Shown: piece after piece, positions 35,066-44,626 of the stretch
How the letters are laid out: every line of letters starts with the position of its first letter
Position numbering within the stretch: position 1 is the first letter of the stretch
Program-made: the position numbers and the translations under genes
The notes under the pieces: generated by a model
Seen by the model: the letters and a program-made list of their open reading frames with translations, nothing else
What the model was told of the DNA's origin: nothing
The model's database searches: none
Origin: DATLMR01 sp035634255
GTDB taxonomy: Bacteria > Acidobacteriota > Blastocatellia > UBA7656
DNA length: 64,000 nucleotides
Direction of reading: 5' to 3'
Assembly (NCBI GenBank): GCA_035634255.1
Contig: DASQDI010000055.1
Coordinates: 34,145-98,144, forward strand

Positions 35066-36952
35066 TTAATAACTCAGCCCGAACCCGTACTTGAAGAGGG
35101 GGTCGTAATTCCGGTCGCCCACGTTGATCGGGATCTGTGCCATCGACCGCGGCCACGAAAACGAGAGCTTGCCCGTGGGCTTGTAATCCCCGAACAGCAC
35201 GTCGGCCACCCCCTGCCCCTCGGTCCCCGGCAGCCAGGCCGCGACGAAGGCGTCGGCCCGCGACAGGGCCTGATCGATGATCAAGGGCCTCCCCGACAGG
35301 AGCACGACGACCACGGGGATGCCCGCCCTCTTCATATTTTCGACGGCGGCCACGTCCTCTTTCGCGAGCGAGAGGTCCGCCCTGTCTCCGAACATCTCGG
35401 CGTAGGGAGTCTCGCCGATCACGACTACTCCGACATCGGCCCCCGCGGCCCCCGAGCCGTCTTTAGAGAAAGTCACTTTCGTCTGGCTTGAGACCGTGTT
35501 CTGTATGGCCTTCAGTATCGTGGTCCCGCCGCTCGTGACGTTTCCGCTCTCGCCCTGCCACGTGATGGTCCACCCGCCGCACTGGTTCCCGATGTCGTCG
35601 GCGCTTTTGCCCGCGACGTGTATGCGGGCCCGGCCCTTAGACAGGGGCAGCGTCCGCCTCTCGTTCTTCAGCAGCACGAGCGACTGGCGCACGGCGTCGC
35701 GGGCCACCTGCCTGTGCTCGGCCGAGCCGAAGCTCGAATGCAGGCTCCTGTCCGCCATCAGGCGCGCGCCCTGCTCCATCAGCCCCATCGCGAATTTGAC
35801 CCTCAGGATTCGCCTGACCGCGTCGTCGATCCGCGCCATCGGGACCTTGCCTTCCTTGACGAGGCCGACCAGAGTCTCGAAGAATTCCTGATACCTGTCC
35901 GGCACCATGACCATGTCCATGCCGGCGTTGATCGACACCTCGACATCGCTCCTGTAGTCTCCGGGGATCTCGTCTATGGCCGCGTAGTCGGAGATCAGAA
36001 AGCCCTCGAACCCGAGCTCATTCTTCAATATCTCCGTGAGCAATCGCTTGCTGCCCGACGCCTTCACGCCGTTCCAGCTGTTGTAGGATGGCATGATCGA
36101 GCCCACGCCCGCCTTGATCGCGGGGATGTAGCCCTGGATGTGAAGCTCCCTCAACTCCTGCTCACTCAGCCGAACGTCGCCGCGGTCGAGCGGCCAGTGT
36201 TCTTTGGAGTTCGGATTTTTAGGCGCGCCGGTCCCCCACGCGGTGCCGCCGTCGCCCGCGAAGTGCTTGGCGCAGGCAAGGACGCTGAGCGGGTGGCTCA
36301 GGCTGTCTCCCTGAAGCCCCCGGACGGCGGCCTCCCCCAGGCTCTTCGCCAGTTCCGGGCTCTCGCCGAACCCCTCGTAGGTTCTCCCCCACCTCTCGTC
36401 GCGGGGGACCGCGACGCATGGCGCGAAGGTCCAGTTGATGCCCGTCGCCCTGACCTCTTTCGCGGTGACTCGCGAGATCTTCTCGATCAGAGCCGGGTTG
36501 CGCGTGCAGCCGAGGCCGATGTTGTGAGGGAAGATCACCGCGCCCAAGACGTTGCTGTGCCCGTGCACCGCGTCCACCCCGAACAGGATCGGTATCTTCA
36601 AACGAGTCTTCAGCGCGTGCGCCTGATACTCGTCGTACATGTCGGTCCATGCCGCGAGGCTGTTGCCCGCCTTCGGGTCGGAGTTGCCCCCGCTCAGCAG
36701 CGAGCCCATGAAATATTTTTCTATGTCGCTCTTATCCTTGAGCGCGCTCTGCTCGGCCTGAGTCATCTGCCCGACCTTCTCCTCCAGAGTCATCTTAGAA
36801 ATGAGATCGTTGACCCTGTCGTCGTAAGAGGAGAGCGGCCTCGCGGAGGGCGCGCCTGCCGCCGAGGGGCGCGCGGGCGCGGGCGGCGACTGGACTCCGT
36901 AGAGAGGGATGCTTAAAAGTACAAGGAAGACATATGAGCATAATCTCTTCAT
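35066..36952 (-). CDS. Beta-glucosidase, glycoside hydrolase family 3
   Basis: 628 aa. Signal peptide 1-20. A GH3 TIM-barrel (about 40-390) has ILFGVDAVHGHSN, ACAKHFAGDGGTAWGTG and the nucleophile aspartate in FLISDYAAID (D322). The C-terminal alpha/beta sandwich (about 420-600) has AGKSADDIGNQCGGWTITWQ and ends with LPGTEGQGVADVLFGDY and FSWPRS. Likely a secreted or periplasmic exo-beta-glucosidase for cellodextrins or similar glucans. It lacks the fibronectin-type third domain of BglX. AAGGAGAAACGGA precedes the ATG. The cytochrome gene follows 22 bases downstream. Confidence 0.93.
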   Translation of the reverse strand: MKRLCSYVFLVLLSIPLYGVQSPPAPARPSAAGAPSARPLSSYDDRVNDLISKMTLEEKVGQMTQAEQSALKDKSDIEKYFMGSLLSGGNSDPKAGNSLAAWTDMYDEYQAHALKTRLKIPILFGVDAVHGHSNVLGAVIFPHNIGLGCTRNPALIEKISRVTAKEVRATGINWTFAPCVAVPRDERWGRTYEGFGESPELAKSLGEAAVRGLQGDSLSHPLSVLACAKHFAGDGGTAWGTGAPKNPNSKEHWPLDRGDVRLSEQELRELHIQGYIPAIKAGVGSIMPSYNSWNGVKASGSKRLLTEILKNELGFEGFLISDYAAIDEIPGDYRSDVEVSINAGMDMVMVPDRYQEFFETLVGLVKEGKVPMARIDDAVRRILRVKFAMGLMEQGARLMADRSLHSSFGSAEHRQVARDAVRQSLVLLKNERRTLPLSKGRARIHVAGKSADDIGNQCGGWTITWQGESGNVTSGGTTILKAIQNTVSSQTKVTFSKDGSGAAGADVGVVVIGETPYAEMFGDRADLSLAKEDVAAVENMKRAGIPVVVVLLSGRPLIIDQALSRADAFVAAWLPGTEGQGVADVLFGDYKPTGKLSFSWPRSMAQIPINVGDRNYDPLFKYGFGLSY

Positions 36953-37177
36953 TCCGTTTCTCCTTAGTAAGTACCGGGCGAGCCCCCGGCCAGCCTTTTT
37001 TCCTGCCGAATACAGCCCGGCAGTTATAGTAATTTAGGCGGACCGGATGGACAAGTTTTCGCGGGCGGCCGGGAGAGAAATCGCCGAAGAAATCCCCGCC
37101 GATGAGTATATTCTCAGGCGCGTGGTATTGCGGCCCAGTAAGATTCGGCGCGTCGGATTGCTCGGAATGAGGGCGGA

Positions 37178-38182
37178 CTATTTATTTATTGCGGACAGCA
37201 ACTCCGGGGCCATCTGAGATTTTAATTCTTTCAGGGTTTCATACTCCGCCATCGCCGCCTCCTTATTCCCTACTCTCACGTACGCCTGCCCCAGGAAGAA
37301 GTGCGCCGCCGCCAGCTTCGGGTTGATCGTGACCGCCTTCCTGAGAGGCCCTATCGCATCTTCATAGCGCCCCGTCAGAAAATAGAGCCAGCCCAGGCGG
37401 TGGTATATTTCCTCGCCCTCGGGATTCAGCTTTACGGCTCGACCCAGAATCTCAATCGCCGGCCCCATTTTACCCGAACTGAAATAGACATCGCTAAGGT
37501 TGTGATATGCGTTAAACAGGGTGGGTTTAAGGCTGATCGCCTGCTCGTAGCTTTTTATCGACTCCTCTTTTTTACCTGATTTGCTATAGGCTTCGGCAAG
37601 GCCGGCGTGAGCCTCGGCGTAATCGGGTTTGAGCTTTATCGCCCGCCCGTAAGACTCTTCGGCGTCGTCGTAGCGCAGCAGCTTGAAGTAAGTCCCGGCC
37701 AGTTCATAGTGCGCTTCCGCCGATTTGGGGTTGGCGCGGACGTTGTTTTTGAGGGCCGTTATCCGCTTCTCCGACAACCCCTCGCTCCCCATATTAAAGT
37801 TGAACGTGAGCGTGCCGATGACTTTCACGGGCATGCCGCTCAGAAGGGTCGGGTTCCACTTCCAGCCGCGCGCCGCTTCCGTAGAGGGGCCCGTCAGCAG
37901 CGGGTGGCCTGAGACCGGGCGAGCAGATATGACGCTGCCCCGTTCGTCAACGACCACTTCGACAACGACGGGGCCGTCGGCCCCCTCCGCTTTTGCCGCC
38001 TCGGGGTACTGCGGCGACACCTTCTTGATGGCTGCCCCCTGAAGCACCCCGCCAGCCCTTCGAAGGATCTTCGGAACTTCCGCACCCCGCTCCGGGTTCT
38101 GCGAACCGTGAGCCGGGATCGAAGACAGAGGGCAGAGTGCCATGGCCGCGACGACGGCGATTGCGCGAAACCCTATTTTCAT
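37178..38182 (-). CDS. Secreted TonB-C plus TPR-repeat protein
   Basis: 334 aa. Signal peptide 1-25. A TonB-C domain (about 38-125; KKVSPQYPEAAKAEGADGPVV, VDERGSVISARPVSGHPLL, GWKWNPTLLSGMPVKVIGTLTF) is fused to five TPR units (about 150-325; NPKSAEAHYELAGTYFKLLRYDDAEESYGRAI and so on). The fusion suggests a periplasmic adaptor that collects partners through the TPRs. The ATG at 38182 is chosen because GGGAGG lies upstream; an in-frame codon at 38206 is less well placed. Confidence 0.82.
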   Translation of the reverse strand: MKIGFRAIAVVAAMALCPLSSIPAHGSQNPERGAEVPKILRRAGGVLQGAAIKKVSPQYPEAAKAEGADGPVVVEVVVDERGSVISARPVSGHPLLTGPSTEAARGWKWNPTLLSGMPVKVIGTLTFNFNMGSEGLSEKRITALKNNVRANPKSAEAHYELAGTYFKLLRYDDAEESYGRAIKLKPDYAEAHAGLAEAYSKSGKKEESIKSYEQAISLKPTLFNAYHNLSDVYFSSGKMGPAIEILGRAVKLNPEGEEIYHRLGWLYFLTGRYEDAIGPLRKAVTINPKLAAAHFFLGQAYVRVGNKEAAMAEYETLKELKSQMAPELLSAINK

Positions 38183-38238
38183 TTTAAACCTCCCTGACGC
38201 AGACATCGATTATTTGGTACAACGCCTGTTAGGCGCAT

Positions 38239-38997
38239 TCACTTCAGGCCCCTGACGGTGAAGTACTTTTCCGAATGAATCTGACCCTTCCCGAAGCGGG
38301 CGCGGCTCAGGATCGCCCTCGCGTTCTCGACCATTATGGGGTGCCCGCAGGCGTAGGCCACCGAGTTGGTGTGGTCATAGCCGCCCAACCAGGCATACTT
38401 TCTTATCAGATCATCGACGCGGCCCACCTCGCCCGTCCAGCCGGGATTATCCGCGGGGCGGCTCACCGTGTCCACGTAGGTTAGCCACCCATCCTCGGAC
38501 AATTCTTTAAGCTCGTCCCTGTAGTACCCGAACTCGTGCGAGTAGCTGGCCCCTTGCAGCAGTAGGAAGCTTTCGCCGGAGCCGGGACTGCGGGGCAGCT
38601 CTGACGAGTGCGACCTGAGCATGCTGACGAACGGGGCGATGCCCGTCACGGTCGCCATCATCATATGCTTCGTCAATTTTTCGCTCCCGCGGTCGAGGAG
38701 GAAAGACCCCGCCGCCCGGTCCCGCACCAGCACCTTGTCGCCGGGCTTCAGGTCCCACAGCCTCGGGGTGAGTAAGCCCTCCGGAACGAGCTCGACGAAA
38801 AACTCCAGGAGGGGCTCGTGCGGGGCCGAGGCGATGGAGTAAGCTCTTTGCAGCAGCCGCCCCGACTCTTCGACGGCGAGCGTGGCGAACTGGCCCGGCT
38901 TGAAGAGGAGCGGCGTCTGGGGCGCGAGGCGAAATACGGCCAGTTCGGGGGTGAAGTCGATCCGCTCGACTAAAACGGCGTTTTCAAATTTAGGCAT
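38239..38997 (-). CDS. Ferredoxin-NADP reductase-like flavoprotein
   Basis: 252 aa, the length of the compact bacterial FNR (Fpr) group. FAD-binding RAYSIASAP (about 48-56) and FVELVPEGLLTPRL; NADP-binding MMATVTGIAPFVSMLRS; and a C-terminal YACGHPIMVENARAIL. It moves electrons between NADPH and ferredoxin or flavodoxin, or acts in oxidative-stress defence. The start at 38997 has GGCGGAGCGTT upstream. No ferredoxin gene is adjacent. Confidence 0.9.
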   Translation of the reverse strand: MPKFENAVLVERIDFTPELAVFRLAPQTPLLFKPGQFATLAVEESGRLLQRAYSIASAPHEPLLEFFVELVPEGLLTPRLWDLKPGDKVLVRDRAAGSFLLDRGSEKLTKHMMMATVTGIAPFVSMLRSHSSELPRSPGSGESFLLLQGASYSHEFGYYRDELKELSEDGWLTYVDTVSRPADNPGWTGEVGRVDDLIRKYAWLGGYDHTNSVAYACGHPIMVENARAILSRARFGKGQIHSEKYFTVRGLK

Positions 38998-39139
38998 AAC
39001 GCTCCGCCTTAACGACATCCGTCCGGGATATTTTTCTAATCATACGGTCATTGCGGCCGATTGACGAGTAGAACTTTTCCGTTCCGGCTGCCGTAGCTTT
39101 CAGCGAATGCCCGATATTTACAGCTCAAAGAGGTGCCCG

Positions 39140-39817
39140 ATGTATTGCCCAAAGTGCGGCCATCAACAAACGTCCGACACGTTTCGATTCTGCTCCCGCT
39201 GCGGCTTTCAGCTAGGCTTCTTAAAGGAACTGATCGCAACCGGCGACACTTCATCGGAGGGCGAGTCGCAGCCTCAATCGAGGCTCCCGCAACTGCGCCA
39301 GGCGGATGTGAACATAGGTGCCGGAGTGATGCTGGTGGGCACTATGAAATCCGTGATAGCGGCATCGGTTGCCGGCGGCCCCGTGGGCGAATCCATTATT
39401 TGGGGCCTGCTGGTGCTCTCCGCCGGTTTCGCCATCATCCTGCTCCTTTCCCAGCTATCGCCGCGTCAGAGGGGGCTCACGCTCGGGGCGACGCTGATGT
39501 TCGTCGGGTCACTGGTGGCTTTTGTGGCTACCGGGCCTTTAGGGCCGGCCGGGGTCGCGATGGTCGCCGCCATTCTCATCCCGCTCATACTCTTCTGGTG
39601 CCGCCTCAGCCGAGCGTTTATGAGCGAGTTCTTCGACCAAAAACCTTCGCCGTCGAAGGGGCAGATGAGGCCGCCGGATGATAAGCCCGTGTTGATCGAA
39701 GCGCGCCCGCTTCAGGACTTGTACGCCCCTCCCGGCAAAGCCAGCGACACTGAGTCGGACCTGAAGGCGAGCCCGGCAAGCGTAACCGAACAGACGACTG
39801 AGTTACTGAGTAAATGA
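39140..39817 (+). CDS. Zinc-ribbon membrane protein, unknown
   Basis: 225 aa. N-terminal zinc ribbon (CPKCGHQ...CSRCGFQ, residues 3-22), then three or four transmembrane helices (about 55-80, 85-107, 118-137, 139-160) and a polar, glutamate-rich C-terminal tail. Same plan as 8630-9118, with a longer membrane part. AAAGAGGTG precedes the ATG. Family not recognised. Confidence 0.72.
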   Translation: MYCPKCGHQQTSDTFRFCSRCGFQLGFLKELIATGDTSSEGESQPQSRLPQLRQADVNIGAGVMLVGTMKSVIAASVAGGPVGESIIWGLLVLSAGFAIILLLSQLSPRQRGLTLGATLMFVGSLVAFVATGPLGPAGVAMVAAILIPLILFWCRLSRAFMSEFFDQKPSPSKGQMRPPDDKPVLIEARPLQDLYAPPGKASDTESDLKASPASVTEQTTELLSK

Positions 39818-39836
39818 AATTCCGCCGGAGGTCTGT

Positions 39837-40232
39837 ATGCGAAGGATACTTTTATCGATGGCGGTCGTGACCTGCCTGACCGGCGTTGCTTTCGCCCAGT
39901 CGAATCAGGCCCCGGCTCAAGGTGGCAATCTTCAGGGGCGGTCAATCGCCGCCAAACAGATCGCGGATTTGCCGGCCCCGAATCGCAGCTTCAAGCCTCG
40001 GATCACCTTGCAGGAGGCTCTGAGGCTCGCCGAAGCCCACATCGAAAAGGAGAAGATAAACATCTCGCCCTACTTCCTGCTGGAAGCCCGAATGATTCAG
40101 TATGGCGGCGAGAAAGGTGGTAAAGAGCCCCGCTGGTTCTTCCTGTGGGTGAATGAGAATGGGGCCATCGGCGATCACGTTGAGATTACCGTCTCTATGG
40201 AAGGCAAGACCGCCCGCCACCCTTCGATGTAA
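39837..40232 (+). CDS. Small secreted protein, unknown
   Basis: 131 aa. Signal peptide 1-20 (ending VAFAQ). The mature part has LPAPNRSFKPRITLQEALRL, a helix EAHIEKEKIN and a beta section PRWFFLWVNENGAIGDHVEI, which looks like a PepSY-like or cystatin-like alpha-beta fold. GGAGG lies before the ATG. It starts 19 bases after the zinc-ribbon gene and is followed after six bases by the next gene, so the three probably form one transcript. Confidence 0.68.
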   Translation: MRRILLSMAVVTCLTGVAFAQSNQAPAQGGNLQGRSIAAKQIADLPAPNRSFKPRITLQEALRLAEAHIEKEKINISPYFLLEARMIQYGGEKGGKEPRWFFLWVNENGAIGDHVEITVSMEGKTARHPSM

Positions 40233-40238
40233 AAAGCC

Positions 40239-40745
40239 ATGACCAAGCTGAGCAGGGTTATTTCCGGAGGGCAGGCGGGAGTGGATCAAGCGGCCCTCCG
40301 CGCGGCTCGGGATTGCGGGCTGGCTCTGGGCGGCTGGTGCCCCCCCGGCCGGGCGAGCGAAGCGGGCACCATCCCTTCGGACTTCCCCCTCAGAGAGACG
40401 CCCGAAGAACGCAGCCCGGACGCGCCGGACATTCCCCGCTCACAACGCACGCAATGGAACGTCCGTGACTCCGACGCAACCTTGATACTGCGCCCCGAGA
40501 CTCGTGGCGGGAAAGACCCCGGAACCGACTGGGCGCGGCGGTGCGCGGAGCTTTATCAGAAACCGGTGTTGGTTTGTGACCCCGCGGACTCCGCTTCTCG
40601 CGATAGGATAAGGCGGTGGCTCGAAGCGTCTTCCGTCAGGGTCCTGAACGTGGCGGGGCCGGGTGAAAGAGACGCCCCCGGAGTCGGGGACGAAGCCTAC
40701 GCGCTGCTCGTCAAAGTCTTCTCCGCCTGCTCAGACGCTTCATAA
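40239..40745 (+). CDS. Putative molybdenum-carrier / SLOG-like nucleotide-binding protein
   Basis: 168 aa. The opening VISGGQAGVDQAALRAARD and GGWCPPGRASEAGTIPSDFPL match the family annotated as putative molybdenum carrier protein, a Rossmann-like SLOG fold that binds nucleotides or related ligands. RDSDATLILRPETRGG and TDWARRC continue the pattern. Ligand unknown; the molybdenum link is by family name only. Follows the small secreted protein by six bases. Confidence 0.82.
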   Translation: MTKLSRVISGGQAGVDQAALRAARDCGLALGGWCPPGRASEAGTIPSDFPLRETPEERSPDAPDIPRSQRTQWNVRDSDATLILRPETRGGKDPGTDWARRCAELYQKPVLVCDPADSASRDRIRRWLEASSVRVLNVAGPGERDAPGVGDEAYALLVKVFSACSDAS

Positions 40746-40773
40746 TCCGGGTTGTCGAAGATGATCGGCATTC

Positions 40774-41181
40774 CTAACGGATGGTCACTTCGAGCGTATA
40801 GTCTCCGCCCGCGCCGTCCGTGTACACCTGAACGCTGTAATCACCCGCCACGGGCAGCTTGCCCGACCAGTCCTGTATTATGTCGTCTTCTTCGGGCGTG
40901 AGCATATCTTCGCCGGGGCCCAGTTCCAAAGAGAATACTTTCACGAATGCCTGCTTGTCTCCGGTCGCGAGATGGACCGTGAGAGTCTGGCCCGCGCGCG
41001 CGCGGACTATGTAGGCATCGTACTCGGCGGTCCCTTTCGGCAGCTTCCCTTTCAGGATTGCCGTGGTCCGCCCCTTCTGAAATCGGACCCTCTGCTCCTT
41101 GCCCGCCTGAGCGGGGTGCGCGGGCAGAAGCAGCGCTATTAATAATGACAGGCCCATCGCTCGGGCTCTCAATGATCGCAT
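40774..41181 (-). CDS. Secreted PPC-like beta-sandwich protein
   Basis: 135 aa. Signal peptide 1-26 (LLPAHPAQAG). The mature part is all-beta: VRFQKGRTTAILKGKLPKG, AYIVRARAGQTLTVHLATGD, and a final GDYSVQVYTDGAGGDYTLEV. This is the pattern of the bacterial pre-peptidase C-terminal domain, usually a binding or stabilising module. It stands alone as a full gene. Convergent with the SLOG-like gene. Confidence 0.72.
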   Translation of the reverse strand: MRSLRARAMGLSLLIALLLPAHPAQAGKEQRVRFQKGRTTAILKGKLPKGTAEYDAYIVRARAGQTLTVHLATGDKQAFVKVFSLELGPGEDMLTPEEDDIIQDWSGKLPVAGDYSVQVYTDGAGGDYTLEVTIR

Positions 41182-41283
41182 CGTATTCAGAACCTATCCT
41201 CCCTGTTCAGACTCAAGCTGATCGAGCAACAAGATTATCAACCCGGCTCTCCGAAAGTCCAACGGAGCCGCGGGAGCGTTGCG

Positions 41284-41811
41284 TCACAGAGGCCGCTCCA
41301 TCACCCAATCGTTCTGCAAATCGGAGCCGAGTTTAAAGGTCTGCTCCCCGACTTTCCGAAAGCCCCACTTGATGTAAAAACTTTTTGCCCGCTCATTCCG
41401 CTCCCACACTCCAAGCCATATCGCCTTGCGGCCCGCGCGCTCCGCTTCGCCGACGCACGCGCGCATGAGCGCCTCCCCGACGCCCCGGCCGATCCACGCC
41501 TGATCGACGTACAGGCGCGCCAGCTCAAGCGGGTCGGGGGCGGCAACGCACGAGGGGGGCCGCCCCGATTGCAGGCGGGCGTACCCGGCCGCCTCCCCGT
41601 CGATCTCGGCGATCAGAAAAATCGAGGACGGGTCGGACAATTCCGCCGCCTGCCGCTCGGGGGTGAAATTCTCCGACAGGTAGGCCTCCATGTCTTCGGG
41701 AGTATTGTCGGAGGCAAAAGTGTCTGCGAAGGTCCGCGCCCCGAGCTCCGCGAGCAGCCCTGCGTCCCCGGAGGTCGCGCGGCGAACCGAAGGGATCTCT
41801 TTCTTCTTCAT
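41284..41811 (-). CDS. GNAT-family N-acetyltransferase
   Basis: 175 aa from the ATG at 41811, which has AGAGGA nine bases upstream; in-frame ATGs further up (41832, 41901) overlap or abut the previous gene. The acetyl-CoA-binding motif A is in DQAWIGRGVGEALMRACV, preceded by LARLYV and followed by ERNERAKSFYIKWGFRKVGE. Substrate unknown. It lies just downstream of the Gfo/Idh gene in the same direction. Confidence 0.86.
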   Translation of the reverse strand: MKKKEIPSVRRATSGDAGLLAELGARTFADTFASDNTPEDMEAYLSENFTPERQAAELSDPSSIFLIAEIDGEAAGYARLQSGRPPSCVAAPDPLELARLYVDQAWIGRGVGEALMRACVGEAERAGRKAIWLGVWERNERAKSFYIKWGFRKVGEQTFKLGSDLQNDWVMERPL

Positions 41812-41834
41812 GGTCGAAACATCCTCTTTCATGG

Positions 41835-42770
41835 TCAGGAGGCTTGCGGCACCCATGCCTCCGCACCGTTCCGCTCCGCCTCCGACACGATTCGCTCGCA
41901 TAAAGAGTGGGTGTCCAAAGCGTCGCGCGCGGAATAGAGCGGCGCGGCGCCGTGCCTCGCGCAGTGCAGGAAGTGATCGACGATCCCGGTAAAGCCGCGC
42001 CGGTAGAGCACAGAATCCCAGTCGCCGAAACGGGTAGTCCGCTCGCCCCCCTCACGGTAATGGACGGTCGTGTCGAGGCCGCGCACGACCCATTTATTCC
42101 CCGGACTCATCACCTCAAGCGCCTCCTCGCTCGCGCCGGAGTCCCGGTTCATGAGGCCGGCGGCCGCGAAGCCATCACCTTCCAGGTGCAGGAGCAGATG
42201 ATACAACAGGCCCGCCTTCTGAAACGATGACACGCGCACGCTCTTAATCTCTCCGGGAGAGATGAAGCGCATCGTATCGACCACGTGGATAAAATCGTCG
42301 AAGACGAAACGCCGCGCGTAATCGGGTAAAGCGGGCCGGTTCTTCTGCATCAGGATGACCCGACGGTCCCCCACCTCGCTCAGACTTTTATACATGGGAG
42401 CGAACCGCCGGTTGAAGCCGACCATCAGAATTCGCCCCGACCGCTCCGCCAGTTCCACAAGCTCCTGAGATCGCTCGAACGAGTAGGCAATCGGCTTATC
42501 CAGATAGACGTGGATGCCGTTTCTGAGCAACTGCCCGGCGACTTCGAGGTGCGATTCGGTCGAAGTATGCACGAAGGCCGCGTCAACTTTCCGGCCCGGC
42601 AGGTCTCCGACTTCGAGGGCCTGCTCTTCGACTCTATACGTTTCGGAGAGGCGGTCGAGCGTGTCCCGGTCGCGCGTGCAGAAGATTAGCTCCAGGTCCC
42701 GCCGGGCTGAGATGACCGGCAGGTATGCCTTCTGCGCGATATTGCCGAGCCCGACGATTGCGACGCGCAT
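41835..42770 (-). CDS. Gfo/Idh/MocA-family oxidoreductase
   Basis: 311 aa. N-terminal Rossmann fold (MRVAIVGLGNIAQKAYLPV) for NAD(P), the catalytic region VYLDKPIAYSFERSQEL with the usual xKP lysine-proline, and a C-terminal alpha/beta domain. Probably oxidises or reduces a sugar or cyclitol. The ATG at 42770 follows the stop codon of the upstream YdjC gene by seven bases; a GTG at 42788 overlaps it. Together with the YdjC deacetylase the pair suggests sugar or amino-sugar metabolism. Confidence 0.88.
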   Translation of the reverse strand: MRVAIVGLGNIAQKAYLPVISARRDLELIFCTRDRDTLDRLSETYRVEEQALEVGDLPGRKVDAAFVHTSTESHLEVAGQLLRNGIHVYLDKPIAYSFERSQELVELAERSGRILMVGFNRRFAPMYKSLSEVGDRRVILMQKNRPALPDYARRFVFDDFIHVVDTMRFISPGEIKSVRVSSFQKAGLLYHLLLHLEGDGFAAAGLMNRDSGASEEALEVMSPGNKWVVRGLDTTVHYREGGERTTRFGDWDSVLYRRGFTGIVDHFLHCARHGAAPLYSARDALDTHSLCERIVSEAERNGAEAWVPQAS

Positions 42771-42777
42771 GGCGGTA

Positions 42778-43716
42778 TCACTTCGCACTCGACTTCAGGC
42801 TGCCCAGCTCGCGCCACGTGACCAGCTTGATGTTTTGTTCTTTGAGCAACTGTCGGAACTTCCCGCTCGTGAAGAAGTTGAAATCCCTCTGCCTCCACGC
42901 CGCGCCCCAGTCCGGGTGGTCGATGGCCGTCGCCCGCATCTCCTCGTCGTCATACGCCAGGTGGACGATGACCTGAGTGAGGCCGGGGCGGAGGTTCTTA
43001 ATCGCCTCCGTGTAATAATCGTCCCACCGCTCGGCGGGCACGGTCGGCCCTATGTCTAATATTTTGTCGAGCACGACATCATCCGGCCTGAGCAGCGATT
43101 GGAGGAACGGGGCGAGCCCGAACCACTCTTTCGAGATCATCACGGGCAGCCCGTTGTCGCGCCCCACTCGGAGTAACGTCTCGAACAGGGTCTTGTTCTG
43201 GTAGAGCGTGCCCATGTGCGAGTCGAGGTGAGTGGGCCGGATGCCGAATGCTTTCGCGCGTTCGATCTGCGCGCGTATCTCGGCTTCGACCTCGCGCGCG
43301 TCGGCTCGCGCGGCGGCTATGGCCTCCGTCGGGTGCAGGTAGCCCTCGGCGTCGAGCAGGGTCGGCACGCGGTCCCTCGACAGGACCGGCCCCCAGCGAA
43401 AGAACTTCCACTCGCTCGTCAGAGTCAGGTGCAGCCCCAGGTCGGCCTCGGGGTGGGCCCTGGCATAAGCGGCGATCTCGGAGAACCAGGGGCAGGGGAC
43501 CATGATACTGCCTGAGTTGACCAGCCCGCCCTCGAATGCTTTGATCGCCGCGGCATTCACCGAATGGGCCATGCCCAGGTCGTCGACGTGGACTATGAGC
43601 AGTTTTGCGTCCGGGGCATGGCCGAGCCTCTCGGCCAGAGTCTTAGAGGCCGCCTGCCCTCTGACAGTCGAAGACATGGCGGCGAGTGCGAGCGCGATCA
43701 GCAGTATCCGTTTCAT
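42778..43716 (-). CDS. Secreted YdjC/ChbG-family carbohydrate deacetylase
   Basis: 312 aa. Signal peptide 1-20. The family metal motif is in LIVHVDDLGMAHSVNAAA (DD pair), with DLGLHLTLTSEW and THLDSHMGTLY providing the histidine ligands. YdjC/ChbG proteins remove acetyl groups from N-acetylated oligosaccharides such as chitooligosaccharides. A periplasmic location is unusual compared with cytoplasmic ChbG. GGAGAGACGG precedes the ATG. It leads a run with the Gfo/Idh and GNAT genes. Confidence 0.88.
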   Translation of the reverse strand: MKRILLIALALAAMSSTVRGQAASKTLAERLGHAPDAKLLIVHVDDLGMAHSVNAAAIKAFEGGLVNSGSIMVPCPWFSEIAAYARAHPEADLGLHLTLTSEWKFFRWGPVLSRDRVPTLLDAEGYLHPTEAIAAARADAREVEAEIRAQIERAKAFGIRPTHLDSHMGTLYQNKTLFETLLRVGRDNGLPVMISKEWFGLAPFLQSLLRPDDVVLDKILDIGPTVPAERWDDYYTEAIKNLRPGLTQVIVHLAYDDEEMRATAIDHPDWGAAWRQRDFNFFTSGKFRQLLKEQNIKLVTWRELGSLKSSAK

Positions 43717-43766
43717 CCGTCTCTCCGTTTGGTTATTCTCCCTGGCCTATTGATTCGGGGGCCGCC

Positions 43767-44513
43767 CTACCCTGCCGCTTCGGCGGCCCATTCTACGACG
43801 AGATCAACCCACTCCTTCAGGGGCTTGTACAATATCGCGTGTCCCGTCCCGATTTTCAACTCCACTTCTTCATGCCTGTTGAGCCCCGTCGAGCCGTCGA
43901 AGATCTTCCGGCACGTCTGCCCGAACTCGTCGTTGACATCGTAAATCGAGAGCACGTTCCCATACAGATCGATATCGAAATTCCGCGCGACCCAGTCGTT
44001 ACAGTTGCTCATCAGGACGAAATTAACGTCCCTGTTGCGCAGCAGTGTGGACGTGAGCATTGCGATGACGGAACCCTTCGAAGCCCCGACCACGGTGATC
44101 AGGCGGGGCGGGACTCCGGCGTTGAGCAACTCCTGAATCTGCGCGGCCGTCCGGGAGGCGTATTGTTTGACATCGGTATCTTTGGGCCGCGCCTCACTTA
44201 TTACGGTAAAGCCGAGCCGCCTGAATGTATCCAGTATCTGCTCGTACTCATAGACGCCATAACGCGGGTCCTCGGGCCGAATCCCCTTCTCCTCGATGAT
44301 CCTTCCGTGCAGGTAGAATAGGTGCTTCGCCCGGACATCGGGAGCCCGAGGCGCTTCTTTCAACACGACCCCCTCGGGGCCGACAGCCTGAGCGTCGGCA
44401 GAAGGCCCGGAGACTTGCTGGCTCTCACTCGTGCAGGCCGCGGTAATCAGCATCGACAGCAAGGCGGCGAGCAAGAGCCGAAGCGGGGCGGAGCGCGCAA
44501 AGCCGATTTTCAT
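43767..44513 (-). CDS. Lipoprotein with alpha/beta-hydrolase fold
   Basis: 248 aa. The signal has a lipobox-like LITAAC (cysteine near residue 27), so a lipid-anchored location is likely. HLFYLHGRIIEEKG (about 64-77) and VVGASKGSVIAMLTS, with serine in a GASKG elbow, point to an alpha/beta hydrolase. The late histidine is in GTGHAILYKPL and an aspartate region in IYDVNDEFG. Substrate unknown. It lies 50 bases before the YdjC gene in the same direction. Confidence 0.8.
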   Translation of the reverse strand: MKIGFARSAPLRLLLAALLSMLITAACTSESQQVSGPSADAQAVGPEGVVLKEAPRAPDVRAKHLFYLHGRIIEEKGIRPEDPRYGVYEYEQILDTFRRLGFTVISEARPKDTDVKQYASRTAAQIQELLNAGVPPRLITVVGASKGSVIAMLTSTLLRNRDVNFVLMSNCNDWVARNFDIDLYGNVLSIYDVNDEFGQTCRKIFDGSTGLNRHEEVELKIGTGHAILYKPLKEWVDLVVEWAAEAAG

Positions 44514-44626
44514 GGAAACTGTTTACCACAAAGAAAAAAGCATGGCTATTGCGTTGAGCCGAACGGGGGCAATATAGTTAAGAATACCCAAGTTAAAATC
44601 AGGTCGCCGGGGAGAAGCGAGGCTGA